From the NCBI RefSeq assembly GCF_004682055.1, contig NZ_QUZU01000036.1, positions 1-64,000 on the forward strand: DNA of 64,000 nt. Direction: 5' to 3'. The position numbers and the translations under genes were made by a program. The number at the start of each line of letters is the position of its first letter. Positions within the stretch are counted from its first letter, which is position 1. Under the pieces are notes generated by a model. The model was not told the DNA's origin. It searched no databases and worked only from the letters and a program-made list of their open reading frames with translations. Source of the DNA: Pseudomonas kairouanensis (GTDB lineage: Bacteria > Pseudomonadota > Gammaproteobacteria > Pseudomonadales > Pseudomonadaceae). Positions 24,373-32,128 of this stretch are shown piece after piece.

Positions 24373-25650
24373 CTACAGGATATTGGAGTAATCCGCCTCG
24401 ATCCGATCCAGGCTCAGGTGGTTGAGGAAGTTGGAGAAGCACATCCACGCCGCCAACGCGTTCATGTCGCGAAACTGCTCCGGCAGGTACTTGGGCGGCA
24501 CCACCAGGCCTTCGTCCACCAGTTGGCGCAAGGTGCGCATGTCTTCCAAGGTGGTCTTGCCGCAGAACAGCAGCGGCACCTGCTCCAACTTGCCTTTGCG
24601 CACGGCCAACTGGATGTAGTTGTAGACCATGATAAAGCCCTTGAGATAGGACAAATCCTTGGTAAACGGCAGACCGGTCGGCACCGAGCCTCTGAATACG
24701 CGGCTGGCGTTGCCGTAGCTTTCGGCCATCTCAAAGCCTTGCTCGCGGAAGAACTCGAACACCTGCAGGAAGTCGGCGCCCTCCTCCACCATGTGGATGG
24801 CACGGGTGCGGTTGGTGAGTTTGCGCAGGCGGCTGGGGTAGGAGGCGAAGGTGATGATCTCCATCAGGATCGCCAGGCCTTCCTGAGTCACGGTGGACGA
24901 CGGCGGGCCCTTGGACAGGAAAGTACAGATCGGCTGGTTCTGGCCATTAAGGGTGGTGCCAACGTGCACCAGGCCTTCATGCACTTCCAGGGCACGTACG
25001 TCGCGGTCGTTGAACATCGCGTCGGCGCGGATCTTGATGTAGTCGGCGCCCGCCGCTGCGTCGGCAACGATACCGTCGGACTCGAACACGCGAATGGTTT
25101 CTTCAGCCTCGCCAAACACCTTGTTCAGGCGGGTTTGCAGCAGGGCCACGGCGTCCTTGGCGGTGAGGGTCTTGGCCTCGTCTTTCAAGTCGCCACGGCC
25201 GTCGATGTTGTTCAAGTAGTCGGAGAGCATCAGGCCCAGGTCGGCCAGTGTGGGGTCGCCGGCATGGAACGCATCGGAGGCGGCGCCGTACAGTTCCTGG
25301 GAGATCAGGCCGAAATCCTCGGTGCCGCGCGCTTCGAGCATGCGCACCACCATGCGGTATTCCTTGCACATGCGGCGCATGATCTGCCCCACCGGGCTGA
25401 ACTGACCGAGGCGTCGGGTGATGTCGCGCTCGATGTTCTGGAACTCCAGCTTCACCGCGCTGGAATCGAACGACAATGGCCGGTTGAGGTAATAGTCGCG
25501 GTTGACGGCGGGCATTTCCTTGCCCTTGGCCTTGAGGAACCCCTGACGGATGTTCTCGTCCCACTTCACGGCGTCGAGGACGCGAATCGGTGTTTGCGCC
25601 AGCACAATGCGATCAGACAAGGTGCGTATCGTCTGCTGGTAATCGTCCAC
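24373..25650 (-). CDS. MATCAP/DUF1704-family putative metallopeptidase (QEGLA-motif protein)
   Basis: A 425-residue protein of the DUF1704 family, often labelled flavohemoglobin expression-modulating QEGLA motif protein. It carries an HExxxH motif, HEGLVH at residues 224-229, and the family QEGLA at 256-260 whose Glu257 could be the third metal ligand. The same arrangement is used by the eukaryotic MATCAP tyrosine carboxypeptidases, which belong to this family. A protease or carboxypeptidase activity is therefore likely but the bacterial substrate is unknown. No signal peptide. It lies 21 bases downstream of a lipoprotein gene and is probably co-transcribed with it. Confidence 0.85.
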   Translation of the reverse strand: MDDYQQTIRTLSDRIVLAQTPIRVLDAVKWDENIRQGFLKAKGKEMPAVNRDYYLNRPLSFDSSAVKLEFQNIERDITRRLGQFSPVGQIMRRMCKEYRMVVRMLEARGTEDFGLISQELYGAASDAFHAGDPTLADLGLMLSDYLNNIDGRGDLKDEAKTLTAKDAVALLQTRLNKVFGEAEETIRVFESDGIVADAAAGADYIKIRADAMFNDRDVRALEVHEGLVHVGTTLNGQNQPICTFLSKGPPSSTVTQEGLAILMEIITFASYPSRLRKLTNRTRAIHMVEEGADFLQVFEFFREQGFEMAESYGNASRVFRGSVPTGLPFTKDLSYLKGFIMVYNYIQLAVRKGKLEQVPLLFCGKTTLEDMRTLRQLVDEGLVVPPKYLPEQFRDMNALAAWMCFSNFLNHLSLDRIEADYSNIL

Positions 25651-25671
25651 CCGGTGCTTCCTCTTTAAACG

Positions 25672-26220
25672 TTATTTGCCCGCACGCTGGTAGCGCACGG
25701 CTTCCACAAACACATCGGCATTGGCCGGGTCATCCAGGTAGGCAAATACCTGGTCCATGGGGCTGTCCACCGCTATGCCGTCGCCTTCGACGGTTTCCAC
25801 GGCGCTGCCGTGCAAGTGGTTCTGGTTGAGGGCCTGGTGGATCGCGTCCAGGTCCAGGTTGTAGACCACCAATTCGTGTTGTTCGTTGAATTCGAAGCCG
25901 CCAAGGATGAATTGCCCGCCGAATCTGGCCGGCAATGGCGCCGAAAAATACCAACGACTGCCATGGCGCGACACCGTAAACAGGTACTCGTCACGCTGGC
26001 CGGGCTTGGCTGTAGGGTAGCTCACTGCTTTGTAACGCTGGTCACCGGCGCGGGTGATGTGCAGGTTGAGTGGCTCGCCCCAGGCGTTTTTGCTCGACCA
26101 TTGGCCCAATAAACCTTTTGGCGCGGCTTCATGGGCGGGCAGTGGGTTCTTGAAGGTCACCAGGCAACCGCTCAATAGCAGGAACGATAAGGCGATTGCT
26201 AGAACACGCCAGGTTTTCAT
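25672..26220 (-). CDS. Hypothetical lipoprotein, 182 aa
   Basis: A 182-residue predicted lipoprotein: MKTWRVLAIALSFLLLSGC ends in a lipobox (Cys19). The mature part is beta-rich with LLGQWSSKNAWGEPLNLHIT, DEYLFTVSRHGSRWYFSAPL and a central GGFEFNEQHELVVYNLD. Two adjacent ATG codons occur; GGAGTTC spacing favours the second, at 26220. Family not recognised by me. It is upstream of the MATCAP-family gene in the same operon. Confidence 0.82.
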   Translation of the reverse strand: MKTWRVLAIALSFLLLSGCLVTFKNPLPAHEAAPKGLLGQWSSKNAWGEPLNLHITRAGDQRYKAVSYPTAKPGQRDEYLFTVSRHGSRWYFSAPLPARFGGQFILGGFEFNEQHELVVYNLDLDAIHQALNQNHLHGSAVETVEGDGIAVDSPMDQVFAYLDDPANADVFVEAVRYQRAGK

Positions 26221-26280
26221 CATGAACTCCACGGTGATATAGGCGGGACCGCTCCCACACAAAGCAGATGCAGTAAATAG

Positions 26281-27006
26281 CTACACCGAAGCCAACACCA
26301 AATGCATGTAACGCTTGAGAATCTCAAGCATCTCTTCACCGGTCAGTGGCTCTGCGCCGCCCAGCAGGCCCTGATATTCCATCCGACTGATTATCGCCGT
26401 CAACACTTTGGCATCCTGTTGTGGCTCACGAGAGCCCAACACCTGGAAAAACTGCCCCGTGCCCTGCAACAGGATCTGCTGGTGGGAGCGCACCAATTCC
26501 GCCAGGCGGGGGTTCAGCAGGGCCTCCTGGCGAAAGGCCTGTTCAGCCATCAGGTATTCACGGCGGTTGGTCAATTGACGCAAGACGTAGTCCGCGGTGA
26601 GCCGTGCAATGTCGTCGGCCAGTTGGGACCGCGACTGCGGGCTGCCATCACCGTAGGCGACCATCTCCCGTAGCAGCCCTTCATTGCGCACCCAGAACTT
26701 GCCCATGAACGCGGCGCTGCGTTCGACGTATTGGGCGAAGGTATCGGTGAGCAGGTCATCGATGTCCTTGAAGTAATAGGTGGTGGCCGACAGCGGCACC
26801 CCCGCTTCCGCTGCCACGGCCCGATGGCGTACGGCACGCACCCCATCGCGCACCACGATGCGCATGGCTGCATCGAGAATGTCTTGCCTGCGCTGCTCGC
26901 TGCCCCGACGACTGGCCTTGCGGCCCTGGTACTGGACGCTTTCAACCACGGCAGCGGCAATGCCGGCGGCGCCTTCCTGAGCGATTACGCGGTTCACGAC
27001 ACACAT
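26281..27006 (-). CDS. TetR-family transcriptional regulator
   Basis: A TetR-type regulator of about 240 residues. The helix-turn-helix is RRQDILDAAMRIVVRDGVRA to VPLSATTYYFKDIDDLLTDT, preceded by an unusually long Ala/Arg-rich N-terminal arm. The C-terminal half (LTADYVLRQLTNRREYLMAE onward) resembles the TetR_C ligand domain found in PA3699-like regulators. Start choice is uncertain: AAGG abuts the ATG at 27006, so a GTG three codons later (26997) with normal spacing is also plausible. It lies just downstream of lysS but separated by a terminator, so it has its own promoter. Target genes are unknown. Confidence 0.87.
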   Translation of the reverse strand: MCVVNRVIAQEGAAGIAAAVVESVQYQGRKASRRGSEQRRQDILDAAMRIVVRDGVRAVRHRAVAAEAGVPLSATTYYFKDIDDLLTDTFAQYVERSAAFMGKFWVRNEGLLREMVAYGDGSPQSRSQLADDIARLTADYVLRQLTNRREYLMAEQAFRQEALLNPRLAELVRSHQQILLQGTGQFFQVLGSREPQQDAKVLTAIISRMEYQGLLGGAEPLTGEEMLEILKRYMHLVLASV

Positions 27007-27060
27007 CCTTGAAAAGATCAAAACCTGGCGCTGTTTGCTTGACGCTTAATAACGCCACAT

Positions 27061-27088
27061 AAAAAAGCCGCCTTATAAAAGGCGGCTT
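27061..27088 (-). terminator. Rho-independent terminator of lysS
   Basis: AAGCCGCC and GGCGGCTT form an 8-bp stem with an 8-base loop; on the minus strand the stem is followed by a T-run (TTTTTT, complement of 27061-27066). Confidence 0.9.
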
Positions 27089-27103
27089 CGGATTTCGCTA
27101 CGC

Positions 27104-28606
27104 TTACGCTTGTGGCCGCATGTGCGGGAACAAGATCACGTCGCGGATCGACGGCGAGTTGGTCAGCAGCATCACCAGGCGGTCGATGCCGATACCTTCA
27201 CCGGCGGTTGGCGGCATGCCGTATTCCAGGGCGCGAACGAAGTCTGCGTCGTAGTGCATGGCTTCGTCGTCACCGGCGTCCTTGTCAGCCACCTGGGCCA
27301 TAAAGCGCTCGGCCTGGTCTTCCGCGTCGTTAAGCTCGGAGTAGGCGTTGGCGATTTCACGGCCGCCGATGAACAGCTCGAAACGGTCAGTGACGTTCGG
27401 GTTGTCATCGTTGCGACGGGCCAGCGGCGACACTTCGAACGGGTACTGGGTAATGAAGTGCGGCTGTTCCAGCTTGTGCTCCACCAGTTCTTCGAAAATC
27501 ATCACCTGCAATTTGCCCAGGCCTTCGAAGCCCAGCACCTTGGCGCCGGCTTTCTTGGCGATGGCGCGGGCCTTGTCGATGTCGTTCAGGTCGTCAGCGG
27601 TCAACTCAGGGTTGTACTTGAGGATCGAGTCGAACACCGACAGGCGCACGAACGGCTCGCCGAAGTGGAACACCTTGTCGCCGTACGGCACGTCGGTGCT
27701 GCCCAGGACCAACTGCGCCAGCTCGCGGAACAGTTCTTCGGTCAGGTCCATGTTGTCTTCGTAGTCGGCGTAGGCCTGGTAGAACTCCAACATAGTGAAT
27801 TCTGGGTTGTGACGGGTCGAAACGCCTTCGTTACGGAAGTTGCGGTTGATCTCGAACACTTTTTCGAAGCCGCCAACCACCAGGCGCTTGAGGTACAGCT
27901 CCGGCGCGATACGCAGGAACATTTCCATGTCCAGCGCGTTGTGGTGGGTTTCGAACGGCTTGGCTGCGGCACCACCAGGAATGGTTTGCAGCATCGGGGT
28001 TTCCACTTCCAGGAAGTCACGCTGCATCAGGAAGGTGCGGATGTGGGCGATCACTTGCGAACGCACACGGAAGGTGTGGCGCACGTCTTCGTTGACGATC
28101 AGGTCGACGTAGCGCTGGCGGTAGCGCTGCTCGGTGTCGGTCAGGCCGTGGTGCTTGTCGGGCAGCGGGCGCAGGGATTTGGTCAGCAGGCGCACGTTGG
28201 TCATTTCAACGTACAGGTCGCCCTTGCCGGAACGGGCCAGGGTGCCTTCGGCGGCGATGATGTCGCCCATGTCCCAGGTTTTCACCGAGGCCAGGGTTTC
28301 TTCAGGCAGGGTCTTGCGGTTGACGTAGACCTGGATGCGCCCGGTCATGTCCTGGATCACCATGAACGAGCCACGGTTGAGCATGATGCGACCTGCCACC
28401 TTGACCGGGATCGCAGCCTCTGCCAGCTCTTCCTTGGTCTTGTCCGCGTACTGCTTTTGCAGCGCATCGCAGTAGTTTTCGCGACGGAAGTCATTCGGGA
28501 AGGCATTGCCCTTGGCGCGCTCGGCAGCAAGCTTTTCCTTGCGCAGGGCGATCAGGGAGTTTTCTTCCTGTTGCAGGGCTTGCGGGTCGAGTTGTTGGTC
28601 GCTCAT
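27104..28606 (-). CDS. lysS: Lysyl-tRNA synthetase (class II)
   Basis: A 500-residue class IIb synthetase. The N-terminal OB-fold carries VAGRIMLNRGSFMVIQDMTG; the catalytic core shows motif 2 as FRNEGVSTRHNPEFTMLEFY and motif 3 as GEGIGIDRLVMLLTNS. It charges tRNA-Lys with lysine. The ATG at 28606 begins MSDQQLDPQALQQEENSL. It follows prfB on the same strand with about 110 bases between, the usual prfB-lysS arrangement. Confidence 0.97.
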   Translation of the reverse strand: MSDQQLDPQALQQEENSLIALRKEKLAAERAKGNAFPNDFRRENYCDALQKQYADKTKEELAEAAIPVKVAGRIMLNRGSFMVIQDMTGRIQVYVNRKTLPEETLASVKTWDMGDIIAAEGTLARSGKGDLYVEMTNVRLLTKSLRPLPDKHHGLTDTEQRYRQRYVDLIVNEDVRHTFRVRSQVIAHIRTFLMQRDFLEVETPMLQTIPGGAAAKPFETHHNALDMEMFLRIAPELYLKRLVVGGFEKVFEINRNFRNEGVSTRHNPEFTMLEFYQAYADYEDNMDLTEELFRELAQLVLGSTDVPYGDKVFHFGEPFVRLSVFDSILKYNPELTADDLNDIDKARAIAKKAGAKVLGFEGLGKLQVMIFEELVEHKLEQPHFITQYPFEVSPLARRNDDNPNVTDRFELFIGGREIANAYSELNDAEDQAERFMAQVADKDAGDDEAMHYDADFVRALEYGMPPTAGEGIGIDRLVMLLTNSPSIRDVILFPHMRPQA

Positions 28607-28652
28607 GTCTTTAAATTTTCCATCAGGTTCGTTGCCCCAGCCTTCGGCTGGG

Positions 28653-28677
28653 GATCGCGGGCAAGCCCGCTCCCACA
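28653..28677. repeat. Single REP half-element between lysS and prfB
   Basis: GCGGGCAAGCCCGCTCCCAC is one REP half without a partner. It follows a separate hairpin (CCCCAGCC TTC GGCTGGGG, 28635-28653). Confidence 0.7.
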
Positions 28678-28714
28678 GGGATCGGGGGTATCAGCCAATC
28701 CCGCATAGCATGTG

Positions 28715-29810
28715 TTACAGGCCTGATTTCAGGCTGGCTTCGAGGTATTCGTCGATATCGCCGTCGAGCACCTTGTCGCAGTCGCTGCGTTCGATGTTAG
28801 TGCGCAGATCCTTGATCCGCGAGGCATCGAGCACATAAGAACGGATCTGGTGACCCCAGCCGATATCCGACTTGGTGTCTTCCAGCGCCTGGGAAGCCGC
28901 GTTGCGCTTCTGCATTTCCTGCTCGTACAACTTGGCCCGCAGCATTTTCATGGCGGTGTCCTTGTTGGCGTGCTGGGAACGTTCGTTCTGGCAGCTGACC
29001 ACGGTGTTGGTCGGTACGTGGGTGATACGTACGGCCGAGTCGGTGGTGTTTACGTGCTGGCCACCGGCACCGGAGGAGCGGTAGGTGTCGATGCGCAGGT
29101 CGGCAGGGTTGATCTCGATTTCCACCTTGTCGTCGATCTCGGGGGAGACGAACACGGCAGAGAACGAGGTGTGGCGACGGTTGCCGGAGTCGAACGGGCT
29201 TTTACGCACCAGGCGGTGCACGCCGATCTCGGTACGCAGCCAACCAAAGGCGTATTCACCCTTGATGTGCACGGTCGCGCCCTTGATACCGGCCACTTCA
29301 CCGGCCGACAGTTCCATGATGGTGGCGTCGAAACCGCGTTTATCCGCCCAGCGCAGGTACATGCGCAGCAGGATGTTGGCCCAGTCCTGGGCCTCGGTGC
29401 CGCCGGAACCGGCCTGGATGTCCAGGTAGGCGTTGTTCGGGTCCATTTCATGGCTGAACATACGGCGGAATTCGAGTTTGGCGAGGTTTTCCTCGAGACG
29501 GGCCAGCTCGGCGACGACATCGCCCACTGCGCCTTCGTCGTCTTCTTCGACGGCCATGTCCAGCAGGTCACGGCAATCGGCCAGACCGGTGTTCAGCTCG
29601 TCGAGGGTGTCGACGATCTGCGCCAGCGCAGCGCGCTCGCGCCCCAGTTCCTGGGCGTATTCAGGTTTGTTCCAGACAGCCGGATCTTCAAGCTCGCGGT
29701 TGACCTCGGTCAGACGCTCATGCTTTTGATCGTAGTCAAAGATACCCCCGAATAGTTTCGGAGCGCTCGGACAGGTCCTTGATGGTGTTAAGGATCGGGT
29801 TGATTTCCAT
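28715..29810 (-). CDS. prfB: Peptide chain release factor 2 (programmed +1 frameshift)
   Basis: RF2 releases peptides at UGA and UAA. The gene needs a +1 frameshift: frame 1 runs from ATG 29810 for 24 codons (MEINPILNTIKDLSERSETI, then RGYL) to an in-frame TGA at 29738-29736. After the shift, frame 2 begins DYDQKHERLTEVNRELE and runs to 28715, giving 364 residues. The peptidyl-hydrolysis motif GAGGQHVNTTDSAVRI and the stop-recognition SPF in KSPFDSGNRRHTSF are present. Low RF2 favours the shift, so the gene autoregulates. It precedes lysS. Confidence 0.96.
29735..29750 (-). promoter_or_regulatory. prfB programmed +1 frameshift site
   Basis: On the minus strand CGGGGGTATCTTTGAC: a GGGGG Shine-Dalgarno-like stretch, three bases, then CTT TGA C. 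This is the classic RF2 frameshift signal, where the ribosome slips from CUU onto UUU at the in-frame UGA. Confidence 0.96.
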
Positions 29811-29936
29811 GGCGGGCAGCACTCGTTGGCGAACTTTTGAAAGCCGGCGAGTATAACGGCAAACGGGGGGGAGCGGCAGCCCGCTTGGCGAAAAGGCGGG
29901 GGTTTGCATACGATCTCAAGACCAATGAAATTCAAA

Positions 29937-30025
29937 TGTGGGAGGGGGCTTGCCCCCGATGACAGTGTGTCAGCCAAACATCAGGCGGCTGACCTACCGC
30001 TATCGGGGGCAGGCCCCCTCCCACA
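29937..30025. repeat. REPIN, GAGGGGGC type, 89 bp
   Basis: TGTGGGAGGGGGCTTGCCCC faces its inverted copy; an extra broken REP end (GCCCCCTCCCACC) abuts it on the right. It lies upstream of prfB and just downstream of wspR. Confidence 0.92.
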
Positions 30026-30064
30026 AAAGCCCCCTCCCACCGTTGGATTCGCGCTGACCCCTGG

Positions 30065-31066
30065 TTATTCGATCCCCACCTGATTGCGCCCATTATGCTT
30101 GGCCGTATACAACCCCTTGTCCGCCGCCAATATCAGCTGCCGACAATCCGTGCCCTGCTGCGGCGTCATGGTCGACAAACCAATGCTGACCGTCAGGCTT
30201 GCCCCTTCCGCCGGGGCGATATGGGGGATTTTCAGCGCGGCAACCGCCATGCGCAGCTTCTCGGCCACCAGCCGCGCACCACCGGGCGACGTATTTGGCA
30301 GCACCAGCGCAAACTCTTCGCCGCCGTAGCGCGCCGGCAGGTCCGAAGGGCGGCTGCTGGCTTCGCGAATGGTGTCGGCGACTTTGCGCAAGGCTTCGTC
30401 GCCTTCGACGTGACCGAAGCTGTCGTTGTAGGTCTTGAAGAAGTCCACGTCGATCATCAGCAGCGACAGCTGGGTCTGGTCACGCATGGCGCGGCGCCAT
30501 TCCAGTTCCAGGTATTCGTCGAAGTGCCGGCGGTTGGACAGCCCGGTGAGGCCGTCGGAGTTCATCAGCCGCTGCAGCACCAGGTTGGTATCCAGCAGCT
30601 GCTGCTGGCTGACCCGCAGCGCACGGTAGGCTGCATCGCGCTGCAGCAGGGTCATGTAGGAACGCGAGTGATAGCGAATGCGCGCTACCAGTTCGATGTT
30701 GTCTGGCAGCTTGACCAGGTAGTCGTTGGCCCCGGCCGAGAACGCCGCGCTCTTGATCAGCGGGTCTTCCTTGGTGGAGAGCACGATGATCGGGATGTTC
30801 TGCGTGGCCGGGTGGTTGCGGTATTCGCGCACCAGGGTCAGGCCATCAAGGCCAGGCATTACCAGGTCTTGCAGGATCACCGTCGGTTTGATGCGGATGG
30901 CCTGGGCAATCGCCTGGTGCGGGTCGGCGCAAAAGTGGAAGTCGATGTTTTCTTCGTGGGCCAGGCCGCGTCGCACGGCTTCGCCGATCATGGCCTGGTC
31001 GTCGACCAGCAGCACCATGGCGGCGTTTTCGTCGGTCTTGATGTCGTCGATCTGTAAATCATTCAT
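30065..31066 (-). CDS. wspR: Diguanylate cyclase response regulator WspR
   Basis: A 333-residue output protein of the Wsp pathway. The N-terminal receiver domain has the phospho-acceptor Asp67 in ILQDLVMPGLDGL; a helical stalk (RDAAYRALRVSQQQLLDTNL) leads to a GGDEF domain. The active site is GGEEF at 248-252 and the inhibitory I-site is RPSD at 239-242, five residues before it, so product feedback should operate. Phosphorylation by WspE promotes clustering and cyclic-di-GMP synthesis, which drives matrix and biofilm production. AGGTG before ATG 31066 fixes the start. It is 51 bases downstream of wspF. Confidence 0.96.
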   Translation of the reverse strand: MNDLQIDDIKTDENAAMVLLVDDQAMIGEAVRRGLAHEENIDFHFCADPHQAIAQAIRIKPTVILQDLVMPGLDGLTLVREYRNHPATQNIPIIVLSTKEDPLIKSAAFSAGANDYLVKLPDNIELVARIRYHSRSYMTLLQRDAAYRALRVSQQQLLDTNLVLQRLMNSDGLTGLSNRRHFDEYLELEWRRAMRDQTQLSLLMIDVDFFKTYNDSFGHVEGDEALRKVADTIREASSRPSDLPARYGGEEFALVLPNTSPGGARLVAEKLRMAVAALKIPHIAPAEGASLTVSIGLSTMTPQQGTDCRQLILAADKGLYTAKHNGRNQVGIE

Positions 31067-31117
31067 GTGCAATCACCTGAATTACTACCTGCAAGCCAAC
31101 ACCGCGGAGGGTAAACA

Positions 31118-32128
31118 TCATTTTGAAAATACCTCCAGCAATCGGGGCGCAATTCTATCCAGTGGGCGAATTTCAACAGCAGCATCAATTGCCGCCGCCG
31201 CTTTGGGCATGCCATACACCGCACAGCTGTGCTGATCCTGGGCGATGGTCAAATAACCTTGTTCTCGCAGCAACTTGAGGCCCTGGGCCCCATCGCGACC
31301 CATGCCGGTCAGCAATACGCCGACGGCGTCGCCATTCCAGTGGCTGGCCACGCTTTCAAAAAACACATCGATCGAAGGCCGGTAAATTTCATTCACCGGC
31401 TCTGCGGTATAGGCGAGCGTGCCATTTTTCAATAGCCGAATGTGGTGATTGGTGCCGGCCAGCAGCACCACGCCGCTTTGCGGCGCCTCCCCCTCGCGGG
31501 CCAGGCGCACCGGCAGGCCCGAGGCACTGCTCAGCCACTCGGCCATGCCGGCGGCGAACACCTGGTCCACATGCTGCACCAGCACAATGGCGGCGGGAAA
31601 GTCTTGGGGCAAGCCCTTGAGCAGGATTTCCAGGGCCGCCGGGCCGCCGGCCGAAGAGCCGATGGCCACTAAGCTCTCGCGCTTGCCGGTGATGCGCGGG
31701 GGCGCGGTTTCGGCGCGTACACGGCTGCCACGCTGGCCAATCAGCCAGCCGATGTTGAGGATCTTGCGCAGCAGCGGCGCCGCCGCATCCTTGGGGTTGC
31801 CCACGCCCAGAGGCGGCGTGTCCACCACATCCAGGGCACCATGGCCCATGGCTTCGAAGACGCGACTGACGTTGGCCTGACGGTCGACGGTCACGATGAC
31901 GATAGCGCACGGCGTCTCAGCCATGATCTGGCGCGTGGCTTCCACGCCGTCCATCACCGGCATGATCAGGTCCATCAGGATCAGGTCGGGCGTCAATTCC
32001 GCGCAGCGCTGCACGGCTTCCAGGCCATTGCTGGCCACCCACACCACCTGATGCGCGGGCTCGAAACTCAAGGCACGGCGCAAGGCCTCCACCGCCAGGG
32101 GCATATCATTGACGATTGCAATCCTCAT
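31118..32128 (-). CDS. wspF: Chemosensory methylesterase WspF (CheB-like)
   Basis: A 336-residue CheB homologue. The receiver domain carries Asp53 (LILMDLIMPVMDG); the methylesterase domain carries Ser159 in AIGSSAGGPAALEILL, His186 in VLVQHVDQVF and the catalytic Asp in LTGMGRDGAQGLK. It removes methyl groups from WspA and so damps the pathway; loss-of-function changes here give the wrinkly-spreader type in P. fluorescens. No frameshift or key-residue loss is seen, so the copy looks intact. Its start overlaps the wspE stop by four bases. Confidence 0.96.
   Translation of the reverse strand: MRIAIVNDMPLAVEALRRALSFEPAHQVVWVASNGLEAVQRCAELTPDLILMDLIMPVMDGVEATRQIMAETPCAIVIVTVDRQANVSRVFEAMGHGALDVVDTPPLGVGNPKDAAAPLLRKILNIGWLIGQRGSRVRAETAPPRITGKRESLVAIGSSAGGPAALEILLKGLPQDFPAAIVLVQHVDQVFAAGMAEWLSSASGLPVRLAREGEAPQSGVVLLAGTNHHIRLLKNGTLAYTAEPVNEIYRPSIDVFFESVASHWNGDAVGVLLTGMGRDGAQGLKLLREQGYLTIAQDQHSCAVYGMPKAAAAIDAAVEIRPLDRIAPRLLEVFSK

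Noticed and set aside
24289..25668. 459-codon plus-strand frame opposite the MATCAP-family gene
   Set aside because: Antisense shadow; the minus-strand protein has intact family motifs.
27110..28708. 532-codon plus-strand frame opposite lysS
   Set aside because: Antisense shadow of lysS.
29811..29977. Upstream extension of the second prfB frame
   Set aside because: The true start is the ATG at 29810 in the other frame, joined by the +1 frameshift; the extension crosses a REPIN.
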